Assembly: GCA_938091155.1 (NCBI GenBank)
Contig: CALKOP010000104.1
Span: 1 to 33,974, forward strand
From: an uncultured Flavobacteriales bacterium
Lineage (GTDB): Bacteria; Bacteroidota; Bacteroidia; Flavobacteriales_G; Salibacteraceae
Direction: 5' to 3'
Length of the DNA: 33,974 nucleotides
The position numbers and the translations under genes were made by a program. The notes below the pieces were generated by a model that was not told where the DNA came from, did not search any database, and saw only the letters and a list, made by a program, of their open reading frames with translations. This document shows, in pieces, positions 1 through 9,781 of the stretch; positions within the stretch are counted from its first letter, which is position 1; each line of letters opens with the position of its first letter.

Positions 1-1220
1 TGAATGGAAAATTTGTCAATGACCTCAAAGATTAAATGATGTAAATCCAATTCTTCTCTTTTCAACTTAAAGTCTCCTTTATCTAAAACTGCACTTTGCA
101 ATACTTCTTCCACTAGGAGACCGAGACGCTTATTCTCTGCATTTATTATACCGATATAACGATTCTTCACAGTTTCAATCTTTCCCAACTCAGGATCACT
201 GAGTGCCTCACATGCTAGGGATATTGTCGAAATAGGGGTCTTTAACTCGTGCGTCATATTATTAATAAAGTCATTCTTGATCTCGCTGCTCTTTTTCTGT
301 GCGACTATAGTTTTTAAAATGTAATAGATGGTGGCTATTATGACCAACAGAAATAAAAGCGAAACAACTAACAGGAGCCATATATTCTTTAGGATATACC
401 CATCAAGATTGGGGAAATAGACATGAATGTAATGCGGCACCTGAATTACATCATTAGGGAAAAGCTTCGCTCTGAGCATGGTTTCACTAAGCTCATCCTC
501 GTACATTTCATTTCCAAATACCATATTATGGCTTCGGTCAAAAACAGCGACTTCAAATGGCAAGAAAACGCCATGATTTTGAAATGATAGATGAAGTAAC
601 GAGTCCGCAATTTTTGGATCTATTCTTTCATCTATTGGTTGATTAAGGTCAACCTCGATTAGGCTCTTTACAATATCTCCCAAGAATGCCCTCTTGGATT
701 TAACCCGATCCCTCAGTTGATTGATGTCCGGTTCGAAAGGATCGGAGCCAGAAAAAAGCTCAAAATCACCGCTATCAACTTTCGGGACCCTCAGTTTCAC
801 CTCTTGCTCAAGGTCTGAAGTATAAGGGAGATCTTCCACCGAATGTGTAATTGTTTTTTCCGATTTTGAATCGCCCTTTTCTTCGATAACTTGCATTTGA
901 ACTTGATCTCCAGATCGTTCAATTTTTTTACTGATAACGTATTCTACTAAACTATCATCAGGCGGAAACCGCAACTCCTCTGTCAAATCACTCGATTCAA
1001 AGAACAAATACTTCGCTTCTTGGTGAGATCGAAGTTTAGTGAGCGTCTCATGTCTTTCCAAAAGATCCACAACTTCATTAAGAGCCTCTCCGGCACTATG
1101 TTCAACCTTATCTCTTTCAAGATCAAAGGCATTCTGAATCCAATAGACCTGAACGGCTATAAGGCCAATTACGGCCATACACACCGTAATTACTACTATT
1201 CTTAGTTGATTGGCCTTCAT
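1..1220 (-). CDS. Sensor histidine kinase, N-terminal part (sensor region, TM, HisKA); C-terminal ATPase domain lies outside the window
   Basis: Manual minus-strand translation from ATG at 1218-1220 is open to the window edge. It contains ...IWLLLVVSLLFLLVIIATIYYILK (TM) and NDFINNMTHELKTPISTISLACEAL (H-box). Absent from the ORF track because it is truncated. Confidence 0.9.
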   Translation of the reverse strand, partial: MKANQLRIVVITVCMAVIGLIAVQVYWIQNAFDLERDKVEHSAGEALNEVVDLLERHETLTKLRSHQEAKYLFFESSDLTEELRFPPDDSLVEYVISKKIERSGDQVQMQVIEEKGDSKSEKTITHSVEDLPYTSDLEQEVKLRVPKVDSGDFELFSGSDPFEPDINQLRDRVKSKRAFLGDIVKSLIEVDLNQPIDERIDPKIADSLLHLSFQNHGVFLPFEVAVFDRSHNMVFGNEMYEDELSETMLRAKLFPNDVIQVPHYIHVYFPNLDGYILKNIWLLLVVSLLFLLVIIATIYYILKTIVAQKKSSEIKNDFINNMTHELKTPISTISLACEALSDPELGKIETVKNRYIGIINAENKRLGLLVEEVLQSAVLDKGDFKLKREELDLHHLIFEVIDKFSI

Positions 1221-1347
1221 GATTGTTAACAAAAATAACTGGGCGCAGTGGTGCACTTAATTGCTTAACAGTACTTAACATTGGTTAACCTTGGATTAAC
1301 AACGAGCCTCAGCCGTCTAATATTAAGTTTGCAGTAAACCGCACTTT

Positions 1348-1752
1348 ATGAGATTATTTCTACTTGTCACTTTTGGTCTCTTAGTACTCTCAACGATCAG
1401 TAACGCCCAGACCATCTATAAAAAAACAATCGAAATAACTGATGGCAATAAACCGACTGTTTTGATTAAAACAGAATCGAATGGGAAGGTTACAGAGGAG
1501 CGGTTGGAAGGCGAGGCTGCCCGGAAGTACATTAAAGATGGTGAGAGGAAATCTGATAAAATCATAGATTTAGAAATTACGAAAAGTGATATCAATGCGC
1601 TTGACCAAGAGCTTCCATTGCTCATGCAAAACATTGAAAAACGCGTAGTCGAGTTCAACGAAACACGTATGGATACTAACATCCAAAGAATGAATAAAAG
1701 AATCGAGAAAACTTCTAAGTGCATTAAAAAAGAAGTAGGCGGAGCGCTATAG
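1348..1752 (+). CDS. Small secreted protein of unknown function
   Basis: 134 aa ORF with a clear signal peptide (MRLFLLVTFGLLVLSTISNAQ); divergent from the histidine kinase. Confidence 0.7.
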   Translation: MRLFLLVTFGLLVLSTISNAQTIYKKTIEITDGNKPTVLIKTESNGKVTEERLEGEAARKYIKDGERKSDKIIDLEITKSDINALDQELPLLMQNIEKRVVEFNETRMDTNIQRMNKRIEKTSKCIKKEVGGAL

Positions 1753-1797
1753 ATTTATTATTTAAATTAAACTTGTCTATCTAGTTAAGTTTAAACT

Positions 1798-1819
1798 GTC
1801 CTGCTCGAGCGATCGGGAC
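1798..1819 (+). terminator. Possible weak terminator hairpin downstream of 1348..1752
   Basis: GTCCTG-N10-CGGGAC (6 bp with one G.U) followed by TTCTCATTTT; also an upstream inverted repeat TTAAACTT (1767-1774) / AAGTTTAA (1787-1794). Confidence 0.3.
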
Positions 1820-1847
1820 TTCTCATTTTAAATCGGCTCATCCTCCT

Positions 1848-1855
1848 TACCTTTG
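1848..1855 (+). promoter_or_regulatory. Bacteroidota -7 promoter element TAnnTTTG (TACCTTTG)
   Basis: Exact TACCTTTG; lies 1 nt before the ORF-track start at 1857, so the second ATG at 1872 is the likely start. Confidence 0.55.
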
Positions 1856-1871
1856 GATGCAAGCCCTTGAT

Positions 1872-3311
1872 ATGGAAAAACTACAGAACTATATAAACGG
1901 AGAAATGGTTTCACCAGCAAGTGGAGGATATTTCGACAATTTTGAACCAGCTACGGGAAAGGTCTATTCGCTTATTCCGGATAGCGATGTCACGGATGTA
2001 AATGCGGCTACGGCCGCTGCAAAAGCAGCATTTCCAATCTGGAGTAAGATGAGCATTGAAAACCGATCAGCGATTTTGCTTCGAATAGCGGAACTGATTG
2101 GAGAAAACCTTGATGATCTTGCTGCTGCAGAGAGTAGGGATAATGGTAAGCCAGTAAAATTGGCAAGGACGGTTGACATTCCAAGAGCTCAATCAAATTT
2201 TCATTTTTACGGAACGGGTATTCTTCATTTCGCTTCTGAATCTCATTCCATGGGTAATTTGGCTATTAATTATACCCTTCGACAACCTATTGGCGTTGCT
2301 GGATGTATTTCTCCTTGGAATCTACCATTGTACCTCTTTTCTTGGAAGATTGCCCCAGCACTCGCAGCTGGAAATACTGTAGTAGCTAAGCCATCTGAGG
2401 TTACTCCATATACAGCTTACCTGCTTTCCAAGATTTGTATTGAGGCAGGTTTGCCTAAAGGAGTATTAAATATTGTACATGGATTAGGGCCTAAAGCTGG
2501 AGCCGCAATTATTGAACATGATGATATTCCAATGATCAGCTTCACCGGTGGCACAGCAACAGGAGAATGGATTGCCAGAACTGCAGCACCTAAATTTAAA
2601 AAACTAAGTCTTGAGCTTGGTGGTAAAAACCCCAATATCATTTTTGCTGATTGTGATTTTGAGGAAATGATGAAGACAACCTTAAGATCGTCTTTCGCGA
2701 ATCAGGGGCAAATTTGTTTGTGTGGATCTAGAATTTTAGTGGAACGCCCATTATATGACAAATTTAAAACTGAGTTTGTTCAGCGGGTTAAGGCACTGAA
2801 AGTGGGCGACCCGAAACAAGATGTGAATCTAGGCGCTGTTGTTAGTAAGCCACACATGGAAAAAGTGTTGAGCTATGTTGAGCTTGCCAAAGAAGAAGGA
2901 GGAACCGTACTTGCGGGAGGTAAAAGAGCAAATATTGGTGGTGATTTTTCTGAAGGATACTTCCTAGAACCAACAGTTATTGAAGGCTTACAATGCACCT
3001 GTCGAACGAATCAAGAAGAAATTTTTGGTCCTGTGGTAACTATTATGCCTTTTGATACAGATGAAGAAGCATTGATGATGGCAAATAGCACAAAATTTGG
3101 ACTGGCCAGTTCTGTTTGGACCAGTGATTTAAAAAGAGCTCATACAATTGCCCGTGAACTGCATTCGGGAATAGTCTGGATTAATTGTTGGCTCCTGCGC
3201 GACTTACGCACCCCATTTGGTGGAGTAAAAAGCTCAGGTGTCGGACGCGAAGGTGGTTTTGAAGCATTGGATTTCTTTACTGAACCGAAGAATGTGTGCA
3301 TCAAGTATTAG
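1872..3311 (+). CDS. Aldehyde dehydrogenase (2-hydroxymuconic/aminomuconic semialdehyde dehydrogenase-like)
   Basis: ALDH motifs: GCISPWNLPLYLFSWKIAPALAAGNTVVAKPSE, SFTGGTATG, LELGGKNPNIIFADCDFE, NQGQICLCGSR. Start moved from 1857 to 1872. Confidence 0.88.
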   Translation: MEKLQNYINGEMVSPASGGYFDNFEPATGKVYSLIPDSDVTDVNAATAAAKAAFPIWSKMSIENRSAILLRIAELIGENLDDLAAAESRDNGKPVKLARTVDIPRAQSNFHFYGTGILHFASESHSMGNLAINYTLRQPIGVAGCISPWNLPLYLFSWKIAPALAAGNTVVAKPSEVTPYTAYLLSKICIEAGLPKGVLNIVHGLGPKAGAAIIEHDDIPMISFTGGTATGEWIARTAAPKFKKLSLELGGKNPNIIFADCDFEEMMKTTLRSSFANQGQICLCGSRILVERPLYDKFKTEFVQRVKALKVGDPKQDVNLGAVVSKPHMEKVLSYVELAKEEGGTVLAGGKRANIGGDFSEGYFLEPTVIEGLQCTCRTNQEEIFGPVVTIMPFDTDEEALMMANSTKFGLASSVWTSDLKRAHTIARELHSGIVWINCWLLRDLRTPFGGVKSSGVGREGGFEALDFFTEPKNVCIKY

Positions 3312-4198
3312 GGACACACGGAGATTTTAGTTCTTGAAATCCTATCCTCATTCTGACAAATTACATTGTTAATTCCTGTGCTCAGATTGATCTGGATTTG
3401 CGCAGAGGAAGTGGTGATTCTTTCTTCCCATATTAGTGCTCCAAGGGCATCAAAAATTCTTTCTCGTGTTTCACCATCAACACCTCGAATGGAAAACTGA
3501 CCTGTGTTTGGATTTGGAAAAATTTCGATGCTAGTTTCGTGAATTGCTTTATTGCCGGGTGGCATTAAGCGTAATTCAGGACATACAAGCAAGTTCGAAT
3601 CGCATCGACCATTGTTTTCAAACACAGCTTTCATAGTCCACGACTGATCGTCTTCAATTGGAATAACTACTTCGATTGATTTAGGATTAGGATAGGATAA
3701 CAATATTCACACCAATGTCACCCGACCATTGCACAGTAACTGGGCAACTGGTGTATGGTCCTGCAATAAAAACTATGGTGTCTCCAACTGAGGAAAACAC
3801 AGCGGGACATCCGATAAAGTCTCTACGTCCACAGGCCAAAACTGAGGTCACTTCGTAAACTATCTCTCTCAATGAGGCTTCAACCTCAAGCTTAAACTGA
3901 ATCCACTCACTAGTAAAAGGATCTTGAGTTCCGATAGTGGCTGAGGTTATATATGGGTTCTGAACAGTGGAGTCAGATAAAAAAGATGATGCCTGAATAT
4001 TGGAGTGTAACGAATACCAACGGCACTGATAAGGCTCGGCTCCTCCACTGGCGATAGCTGACATTTCTTTTTGATCGTTAATATCATCCGCACAAAAAGA
4101 TTGTTCAGGGCCAAGGTATAAATTTAGGTTTTGCCCTATAAGAGAGCCCGAGCAAGCCAACAGAAGTAAAGTAAAAAGTATGTTTTTCTCAAACTTCA
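3308..4198 (-). pseudogene. Frameshifted secreted protein with T9SS type A C-terminal sorting domain
   Basis: ORF 3687..4262 (signal peptide MKFEKNILFTLLLLACSGSLIGQ) and ORF 3308..3703 (IEIFPNPNTGQFSIRGVDGE...) abut in different frames near 3687-3703 and together make one T9SS cargo protein. Confidence 0.65.
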
Positions 4199-4230
4199 TT
4201 CCACAACATATAAAAACTTTGAGCAAAGTA

Positions 4231-4566
4231 CTATTGTGGCTCATGAAAGCGAGCACTTTCAAGCTTCACCAAAATAGTGTGGTAGTATTTATACCAGCGA
4301 CTCATGCCTTCCGCTTTTGCTTTTTGGTGGGTTAAATCTTTTCGCCATTGGTTAATTGCATCCTTGTCTCGCCAATAGCTGATAAAGGAACCTCGACCCT
4401 CTGATTTATGACTTTCCCAACCTAGAAACCCATCTATGTTGTGGACAAGATCAAGCGTGATTTCGTCCATTTCCTGATAACCTTCGAGGTCATCGCTCAA
4501 GTAATAATTGAAAATGTTGGCGAAGTGCGGAGCTTCGGGCCTGATGTCATTCTTCCAATTAATCAC
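4231..4566 (-). CDS. ABM (antibiotic biosynthesis monooxygenase)-like domain protein
   Basis: VHNIDGFLGWESHKSEGRGSFISYWRDKDAINQWRKDLTHQKAKAEG...WYKYYHTILVKLE is ABM/dimeric alpha-beta barrel style; GTG start 2 nt after the paaZ stop. Confidence 0.7.
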   Translation of the reverse strand: MINWKNDIRPEAPHFANIFNYYLSDDLEGYQEMDEITLDLVHNIDGFLGWESHKSEGRGSFISYWRDKDAINQWRKDLTHQKAKAEGMSRWYKYYHTILVKLESARFHEPQ

Positions 4567-4568
4567 AA

Positions 4569-6620
4569 CTAAACACTCTGATCAATTTTCTTAACCATTG
4601 TTAGAATGGTTGCAATCGCTACGGTCTCGCCAGTTTCATCGTACATGTCCACCAAGAATTTTACAATCCCCTTTGCAACATCATCTTCCGAACGTTTTTC
4701 TTGATCTATCTTCTCCTTAACAGTAAATCGAACTCCTACTGTAGCGCCAGGGTAAACTGGTTTTGTAAACCGGGCTTGTTCAACTCCGTAGTTTAATAAT
4801 ACTGGGCCTTTTTTTGGATCAACAAATAATCCAGCAGCTTTCGAAAGCAAGAAATATCCATGTGCTACGCGTTGCTCGAAGATGGTTCCTTCCAAAGAAG
4901 TAGCGTCCATATGGGCGTAAAAATTATCGCCACTAACGTTTGCGAAATTTACAATGTCCGCATCAGTCACTGTGTGTTTGTGCGTGAAAACGGTATCACC
5001 GACTCGCAATTCTTCAAAGTGCTGTCTAAACACATGCGGATTGGCTTCAGGTTTATCAGCTCCAACTTGAAATTGCTCTGTAATTCTCGTTATCGTTTCC
5101 GGATGACCTTGAATGGAAGTTCGCTGCATATAATGTTTTACACCACGAACGCCTCCCATTTCTTCTCCGCCTCCTGCTCTACCAGGTCCACCGTGCGTTA
5201 ACAATGGCATTGGAGATCCATGACCTGTACTTTCTTTATCGCATCTTTCATTTAACACAAGCACGCGACCATGCATGTGGGCCGTGCCAATCACAAAGTC
5301 TCTGGCTAAATCGTCATCTGCCGTTATTATAGAAGTAACCAATGACCCCTTTCCTAATTCAGCCAATCGAATAGCCTCGTCCATATCAGAATACGGCATG
5401 AGTGTACTCACTGGTCCAAAAGCTTCAATTTCATGAACCGCAGTTTTATTAAACGGATCGTCATTTCTGAATAGAATAGGACTGAAGAATGCGCCCTTGT
5501 CCTTATCTGCTCCTACCACTTCAAAATTGTCCATGTCTCCAAATACAATCTCTTGTTCCTTCATCAACAACTCAACATTTTGTCGAACTCGATCTACCTG
5601 CATTTTGCAAGCCAATGCTCCCATGCGAACACCTTCAACAGATGGGTCGCCAATTGTTGTTTTGGCCAATTGTTGTCCCAGTGCAATCTGCACATCTTCC
5701 ATGTACTTTTCTGGCACTATTATTCTCCTAATAGCCGTACATTTTTGACCAGACTTAACTGTAATTTCAGCGCGGGTAGCTTTAATAAATATGTCAAAAT
5801 CAGCTGTTCCAGGGGCAGCATCCATGCCTAACATAGTCGCATTCAAACTATCTGCCTCTAGGTTAAAAGGAACTGTGTTTTGAATAATGTTTGGTAGTGC
5901 TTTTAGCTTTAAACCGGTAGCTGCAGAACCCGTAAAGGTCACCACGTCATCCGGTCTTACATGATCTAGTATACCACGACCTAGACCGCTTACCAACTGC
6001 AAAGATCCTTCAGGTAATATTTTTGAAGCAATGATTTCCTTGACCATTAATTCGGTCAAATAACTAGTGAATTCGCTCGGTTTAACAATAGCAGACACAC
6101 CAGCCATTAGGTTCACTGCAACCTTTTCAAGCATTCCCCAGATAGGAAAGTTGAAGGCATTAATATGAACAGCCACTCCTCGCTTTGGCACTAGAATATG
6201 ATGTCCAATAAAAGAGCCTCCTTTAGATAATGGAATAGCCTCACCTTCCACCGCATATGGTAAGTCGGGAAACTGCTTTCGAAGAGAAGCATTTGCGAAC
6301 AAGTTGCCTATCCCACCTTCAATATCAATCCAACTATCTACTTTGGTTGCACCTGTTTGGGCCGATAGAGCATAGAATTTACCTTTTATTGACATCAAAT
6401 GGAGAGCCAGTGCTTTAAGCATTCGACCTCTTTCTTGAAACGTCATTTTACGCAAGACTGGACCACCAACAGTGCGCCCGTAATCCAATATGGCATTGTA
6501 ATCTAAACCAGCGCTTGATACAACTCCTATGGCTTGACCATTTATTGCGTTTTCTGCAATGAGCTCTTCCCCATCACCATTTATCCAGCTTCCTGAAACG
6601 TAATTGCCAATTTTTTCCAT
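4569..6620 (-). CDS. paaZ: PaaZ-type bifunctional protein (aldehyde dehydrogenase + MaoC-like hydratase), phenylacetate degradation
   Basis: 683 aa with N-terminal ALDH (VTFTGSAATGLKLK, EADSLNATMLG, KSGQKCTAIRR) and C-terminal MaoC-like domain (FANVSGDNFYAHMDAT...VAHGYFLLSKAAGLFV). Confidence 0.92.
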   Translation of the reverse strand: MEKIGNYVSGSWINGDGEELIAENAINGQAIGVVSSAGLDYNAILDYGRTVGGPVLRKMTFQERGRMLKALALHLMSIKGKFYALSAQTGATKVDSWIDIEGGIGNLFANASLRKQFPDLPYAVEGEAIPLSKGGSFIGHHILVPKRGVAVHINAFNFPIWGMLEKVAVNLMAGVSAIVKPSEFTSYLTELMVKEIIASKILPEGSLQLVSGLGRGILDHVRPDDVVTFTGSAATGLKLKALPNIIQNTVPFNLEADSLNATMLGMDAAPGTADFDIFIKATRAEITVKSGQKCTAIRRIIVPEKYMEDVQIALGQQLAKTTIGDPSVEGVRMGALACKMQVDRVRQNVELLMKEQEIVFGDMDNFEVVGADKDKGAFFSPILFRNDDPFNKTAVHEIEAFGPVSTLMPYSDMDEAIRLAELGKGSLVTSIITADDDLARDFVIGTAHMHGRVLVLNERCDKESTGHGSPMPLLTHGGPGRAGGGEEMGGVRGVKHYMQRTSIQGHPETITRITEQFQVGADKPEANPHVFRQHFEELRVGDTVFTHKHTVTDADIVNFANVSGDNFYAHMDATSLEGTIFEQRVAHGYFLLSKAAGLFVDPKKGPVLLNYGVEQARFTKPVYPGATVGVRFTVKEKIDQEKRSEDDVAKGIVKFLVDMYDETGETVAIATILTMVKKIDQSV

Positions 6621-6633
6621 GTTTTTAATCTAT

Positions 6634-7158
6634 TTATCGAACCCACATTTGACGTCTTTCTTTGATAAATTCTTTCAATTTATCGTTCGATTCCTTTGTA
6701 AACCTGTTGTCATAAATAAACTGACCCCCTTGATAGTTAATTCTACCTACAGGTCCGTCAAGATGAATTGACGCGGGGACTCTTCCAACAGGATATAGGT
6801 CGGCAAAGAATGGGAATGCGTGATCCTTTTTGTGTTTTGCAGGGTGAATTCTTGTGGAAATAATCAAGGTTTTTGAAACATATCCATCAGCAAAGATCAC
6901 CAGCGACAAGGAATCCTGCATATCTAAGTCAATATTGAACTTGCCTATTTTGGATGTTGGCACTGTTTTGACTAACTCCTGATTTCTATAAATATAAACC
7001 GCGAATTCAAGACCGCGTTTTTTTTCATTTACAATCTTGCCTGTAAGAGATAATGTGCCTATTTCCTTGCTTTCTTGACTCATTCCAGACCAAGAAATTA
7101 ATACGAGTACAGTAATCATTAAACAAGCAACCCCTCTATTATTTGCAGCTTTCTTCAT
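6634..7158 (-). CDS. Hypothetical secreted protein with a carboxypeptidase-regulatory-like fold
   Basis: 174 aa ORF with signal-peptide-like N-terminus; LTGKIVNEKKRGLEFAVYIYRNQE...GKFNIDLDMQDSLSLVIFADGYVSKTL. Confidence 0.6.
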   Translation of the reverse strand: MKKAANNRGVACLMITVLVLISWSGMSQESKEIGTLSLTGKIVNEKKRGLEFAVYIYRNQELVKTVPTSKIGKFNIDLDMQDSLSLVIFADGYVSKTLIISTRIHPAKHKKDHAFPFFADLYPVGRVPASIHLDGPVGRINYQGGQFIYDNRFTKESNDKLKEFIKERRQMWVR

Positions 7159-7169
7159 TTTTCGCGGTG

Positions 7170-7177
7170 CAAAGATA
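7170..7177 (-). promoter_or_regulatory. TAnnTTTG -7 element (TATCTTTG) for 6634..7158
   Basis: Minus strand reads TATCTTTGCACCGCGAAAAATG just upstream of ATG 7158. Confidence 0.5.
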
Positions 7178-7286
7178 ACTTCCTAAATTTTCTTAGGTGT
7201 GAGTTTTGAGCTTTGATACTAAAGGTTGCCCTGTACGAGTGACAACTGAAAGCTTTTGTACACTAAAACACATGAATATCACAAGC

Positions 7287-7877
7287 CTAGGAGCGATTTT
7301 TCCAGATATCAAATGACTTCATTTGTTTAGGTCGATCAGATTCTGGCTCTCGCAGCGGCTCACATTCACGCAACGTATAATGCAGATCATTTGGTAATCC
7401 ATGATAGATTTTTGTTCCCTCAGTTTTCCAAGCGATCATTTCGTCTGAAACATCCTTCACAATCTTATGTGGATTACCTACAACCACTTTTCTTCTGGGA
7501 ATTATTGATTTTGCTGATACAAAAGTTAGCGCTCCAACAATGCATTCATCTCCAATAACTACTTCATCCATCAAAACCGCATTCATTCCAATAAGGCAAT
7601 TTCTACCCAAAGTAGCACCGTGCACAATGGCGCCATGACCAACATGCGCACCTTCACATAGCCTAACCTCAAACCCAGGAAACATATGAATGGTGCAATT
7701 TTCTTGCACATTGCATCCATCTTCAATTACGATTTCACCCCAATCACCTCTGATTGCTGCGCTTGGTCCTATGTACACATTGGCTCCGATGAATACATTG
7801 CCCGTTACCGTTGCTTGTGGATGAACAAATGCAGTCTCATGTAATACTGGTTTAAAGCCATCAAACTCGTAAATCAT
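7287..7877 (-). CDS. paaY: PaaY-like / gamma-carbonic-anhydrase family hexapeptide-repeat protein
   Basis: Left-handed beta-helix repeats (VFIGANVYIGPSAAIRGDWGEIVIEDGCNVQENCTIHMFPG...GHGAIVHGATLGRNCLIGMNAVLMDEVVIGDECIVGA). Start moved to ATG at 7875-7877 because the longer ORF (to 8072) reads through the tRNA. Confidence 0.8.
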   Translation of the reverse strand: MIYEFDGFKPVLHETAFVHPQATVTGNVFIGANVYIGPSAAIRGDWGEIVIEDGCNVQENCTIHMFPGFEVRLCEGAHVGHGAIVHGATLGRNCLIGMNAVLMDEVVIGDECIVGALTFVSAKSIIPRRKVVVGNPHKIVKDVSDEMIAWKTEGTKIYHGLPNDLHYTLRECEPLREPESDRPKQMKSFDIWKNRS

Positions 7878-7906
7878 AATGAAGATTTTTACAAAGATGG
7901 GGAAAC

Positions 7907-7937
7907 AAAAAAGGCTTCCCTGTATTCGGAAAGCCTT
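7907..7937 (-). terminator. Rho-independent terminator downstream of tRNA-Met
   Basis: Minus strand AAGGCTTTCC-GAATACA-GGGAAGCCTT followed by TTTTG; 10-bp stem with one G.U. Confidence 0.7.
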
Positions 7938-7945
7938 TGTTCGAG

Positions 7946-8018
<73 letters not shown>

Positions 8019-8094
8019 CTGCGAAGATAGAACTATGTTTCTTTCAATCAAGTACTCTTTTGAGTTTATCAAACTTTAGTATTGCAGTAAAATT

Positions 8095-8805
8095 TTGATG
8101 GGAATAATAAAGACATATTATAAGCAATTAACACCTAAAGAATTGCGATCAATCACAATGTGGGTGCTGGTTACGGTGCTTATCACCCTAAAAATATATC
8201 AGGGAGATCAGAGCTTTTTCGCTACCCATTTTAGTGATCCTGATTGGACAAAGGGAGAAGCTGATTGGTTTCGTTGGCTATATCATCATTTAGCTAGTCT
8301 TCTTTTATGGTCGCTGGTTCCATTTGTCATTATCAAAGTTGTCTTTAAGGAACATCTTGGCGACTACGGCTGGAAACTTGGTGATTGGAAGTTCGGACTG
8401 AAGGCCTCACTCATCTCTTTTGTGGTCATGATCTTGCCAGTTTACATCAGCAGCTTCAATCCCGAGCATCGCGAGTGGTACCCACTCACTTCTTTAGCGA
8501 CAGCTTCTGTCGGATACTTTGCTTTATGGGGCTTGAGCTACCTTCCACACTACATCGGCTGGGAATTTATGTTCCGAGGGTTTGTGGGGGTGGGCATGAG
8601 TAAGTTTTATGGCAAAATTGGGGCAACGGGAATACAGGTCATAATTACGGTCTTATTGCATATCAGTAAACCCATGGGGGAAACATGGGGAGCAGCATTA
8701 GCTGGAGTTTATTTGGGATGGTTGACCTATAGAACGGGATCTGTATGGTGGGCAATCCTTTTCCACTTCTATTTAGGAATGCTCAATACGTGGATGTGTG
8801 CTTAG
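8095..8805 (+). CDS. CPBP-family intramembrane protein (CAAX protease-like)
   Basis: Hydrophobic 236 aa ORF with WEFMFRGFVGVGM and YLGWLTYRTGSVWWAILFHFYLGMLNTW. Confidence 0.75.
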   Translation: MMGIIKTYYKQLTPKELRSITMWVLVTVLITLKIYQGDQSFFATHFSDPDWTKGEADWFRWLYHHLASLLLWSLVPFVIIKVVFKEHLGDYGWKLGDWKFGLKASLISFVVMILPVYISSFNPEHREWYPLTSLATASVGYFALWGLSYLPHYIGWEFMFRGFVGVGMSKFYGKIGATGIQVIITVLLHISKPMGETWGAALAGVYLGWLTYRTGSVWWAILFHFYLGMLNTWMCA

Positions 8806-9781
8806 GCTGAAATATGCCGTAACAGGCGCCAACGGAATGGTGGGCAAGGCCCTTACTATCAAACTTGCTCAAGATGGGCATCAAGTGTTAGCCGTTTATC
8901 GTACAGAATTGCCAGCAGAATTCTTGGACTTTCCAAATATTGATTTTGCCACAGGTGATATTCAAGATCTAGCTTTTTTGAAGAGAGCATTAACTGGTGT
9001 TGATGGAGTCTTTCATGTGGCCGGCTTCGCAAAACCTTGGTCGAAAGACAAAACGGTTTACAACAGAGTGAATGAGGAAGGCACACACAATGTGTGTGAA
9101 GCATGCAAAGCCAACAGCGTAAAACGCTTGGTTTATACGGCTTCGGCAGGAATCCATGGCCCTCAAACCAGTGAAACAGAACTCATCAATGAAAACACCT
9201 GGCCACTAGAGTATCATACCGATTATGAGCAGAGTAAATTCAACGGAATGCGGGTTGCCTTTTCCTATGAAAAGCTTGGTTTAGAAGTGAATGTTGTGAG
9301 TCCCGCAAGGGTCTATGCTCCTGGTGAAGTCACCGAAAGCAATGTTCCTGTTAGGATGGTTGATATTTATTTGAATAAAGGATTTGGCGTTGCTCCTACT
9401 GACGGACTTGGCATTGGCAGCTATGTTTATATCGATGACGTTGTGCGTGGCCACATCATTGCAATGACCGCTGAAATGCACGGAGAAGAATTTTTACTTG
9501 GTGGTGAAAACGTGAATTATATTGAGTTTTTCAGAATATTGGCCCAACTAAGCGGTAAGACCCATCGCATTCTCAAAGTTCCTTTTGGAATCAGTTTGTT
9601 GATTGGAAAGATCAACCTGTTTCTAGCTCAAGCATTTGGTATTAAACCAATGATTACTGCTCCATGGGTAAGAAGATATTTAATGCATTGGGGAGTTGAT
9701 AGTTCTAAGCTTAGAAATCTAGGTTACGATCCAAGTCCATTAAAAGACGGACTAAAAAAGGTAATTGATTCTTGGAGCTAA
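8798..9781 (+). CDS. NAD(P)-dependent epimerase/dehydratase (extended SDR family)
   Basis: YAVTGANGMVGKALTIKLAQDGHQVLAVYR Rossmann motif, VDGVFHVAGFAKPWSKDK, YxxxK-like YEQSK; GTG start overlaps the preceding gene by 8 nt. Confidence 0.85.
   Translation: MLRLKYAVTGANGMVGKALTIKLAQDGHQVLAVYRTELPAEFLDFPNIDFATGDIQDLAFLKRALTGVDGVFHVAGFAKPWSKDKTVYNRVNEEGTHNVCEACKANSVKRLVYTASAGIHGPQTSETELINENTWPLEYHTDYEQSKFNGMRVAFSYEKLGLEVNVVSPARVYAPGEVTESNVPVRMVDIYLNKGFGVAPTDGLGIGSYVYIDDVVRGHIIAMTAEMHGEEFLLGGENVNYIEFFRILAQLSGKTHRILKVPFGISLLIGKINLFLAQAFGIKPMITAPWVRRYLMHWGVDSSKLRNLGYDPSPLKDGLKKVIDSWS

Noticed and set aside
1020-1205. 61 aa + ORF
   Set aside because: Antisense to the histidine kinase sensor region.
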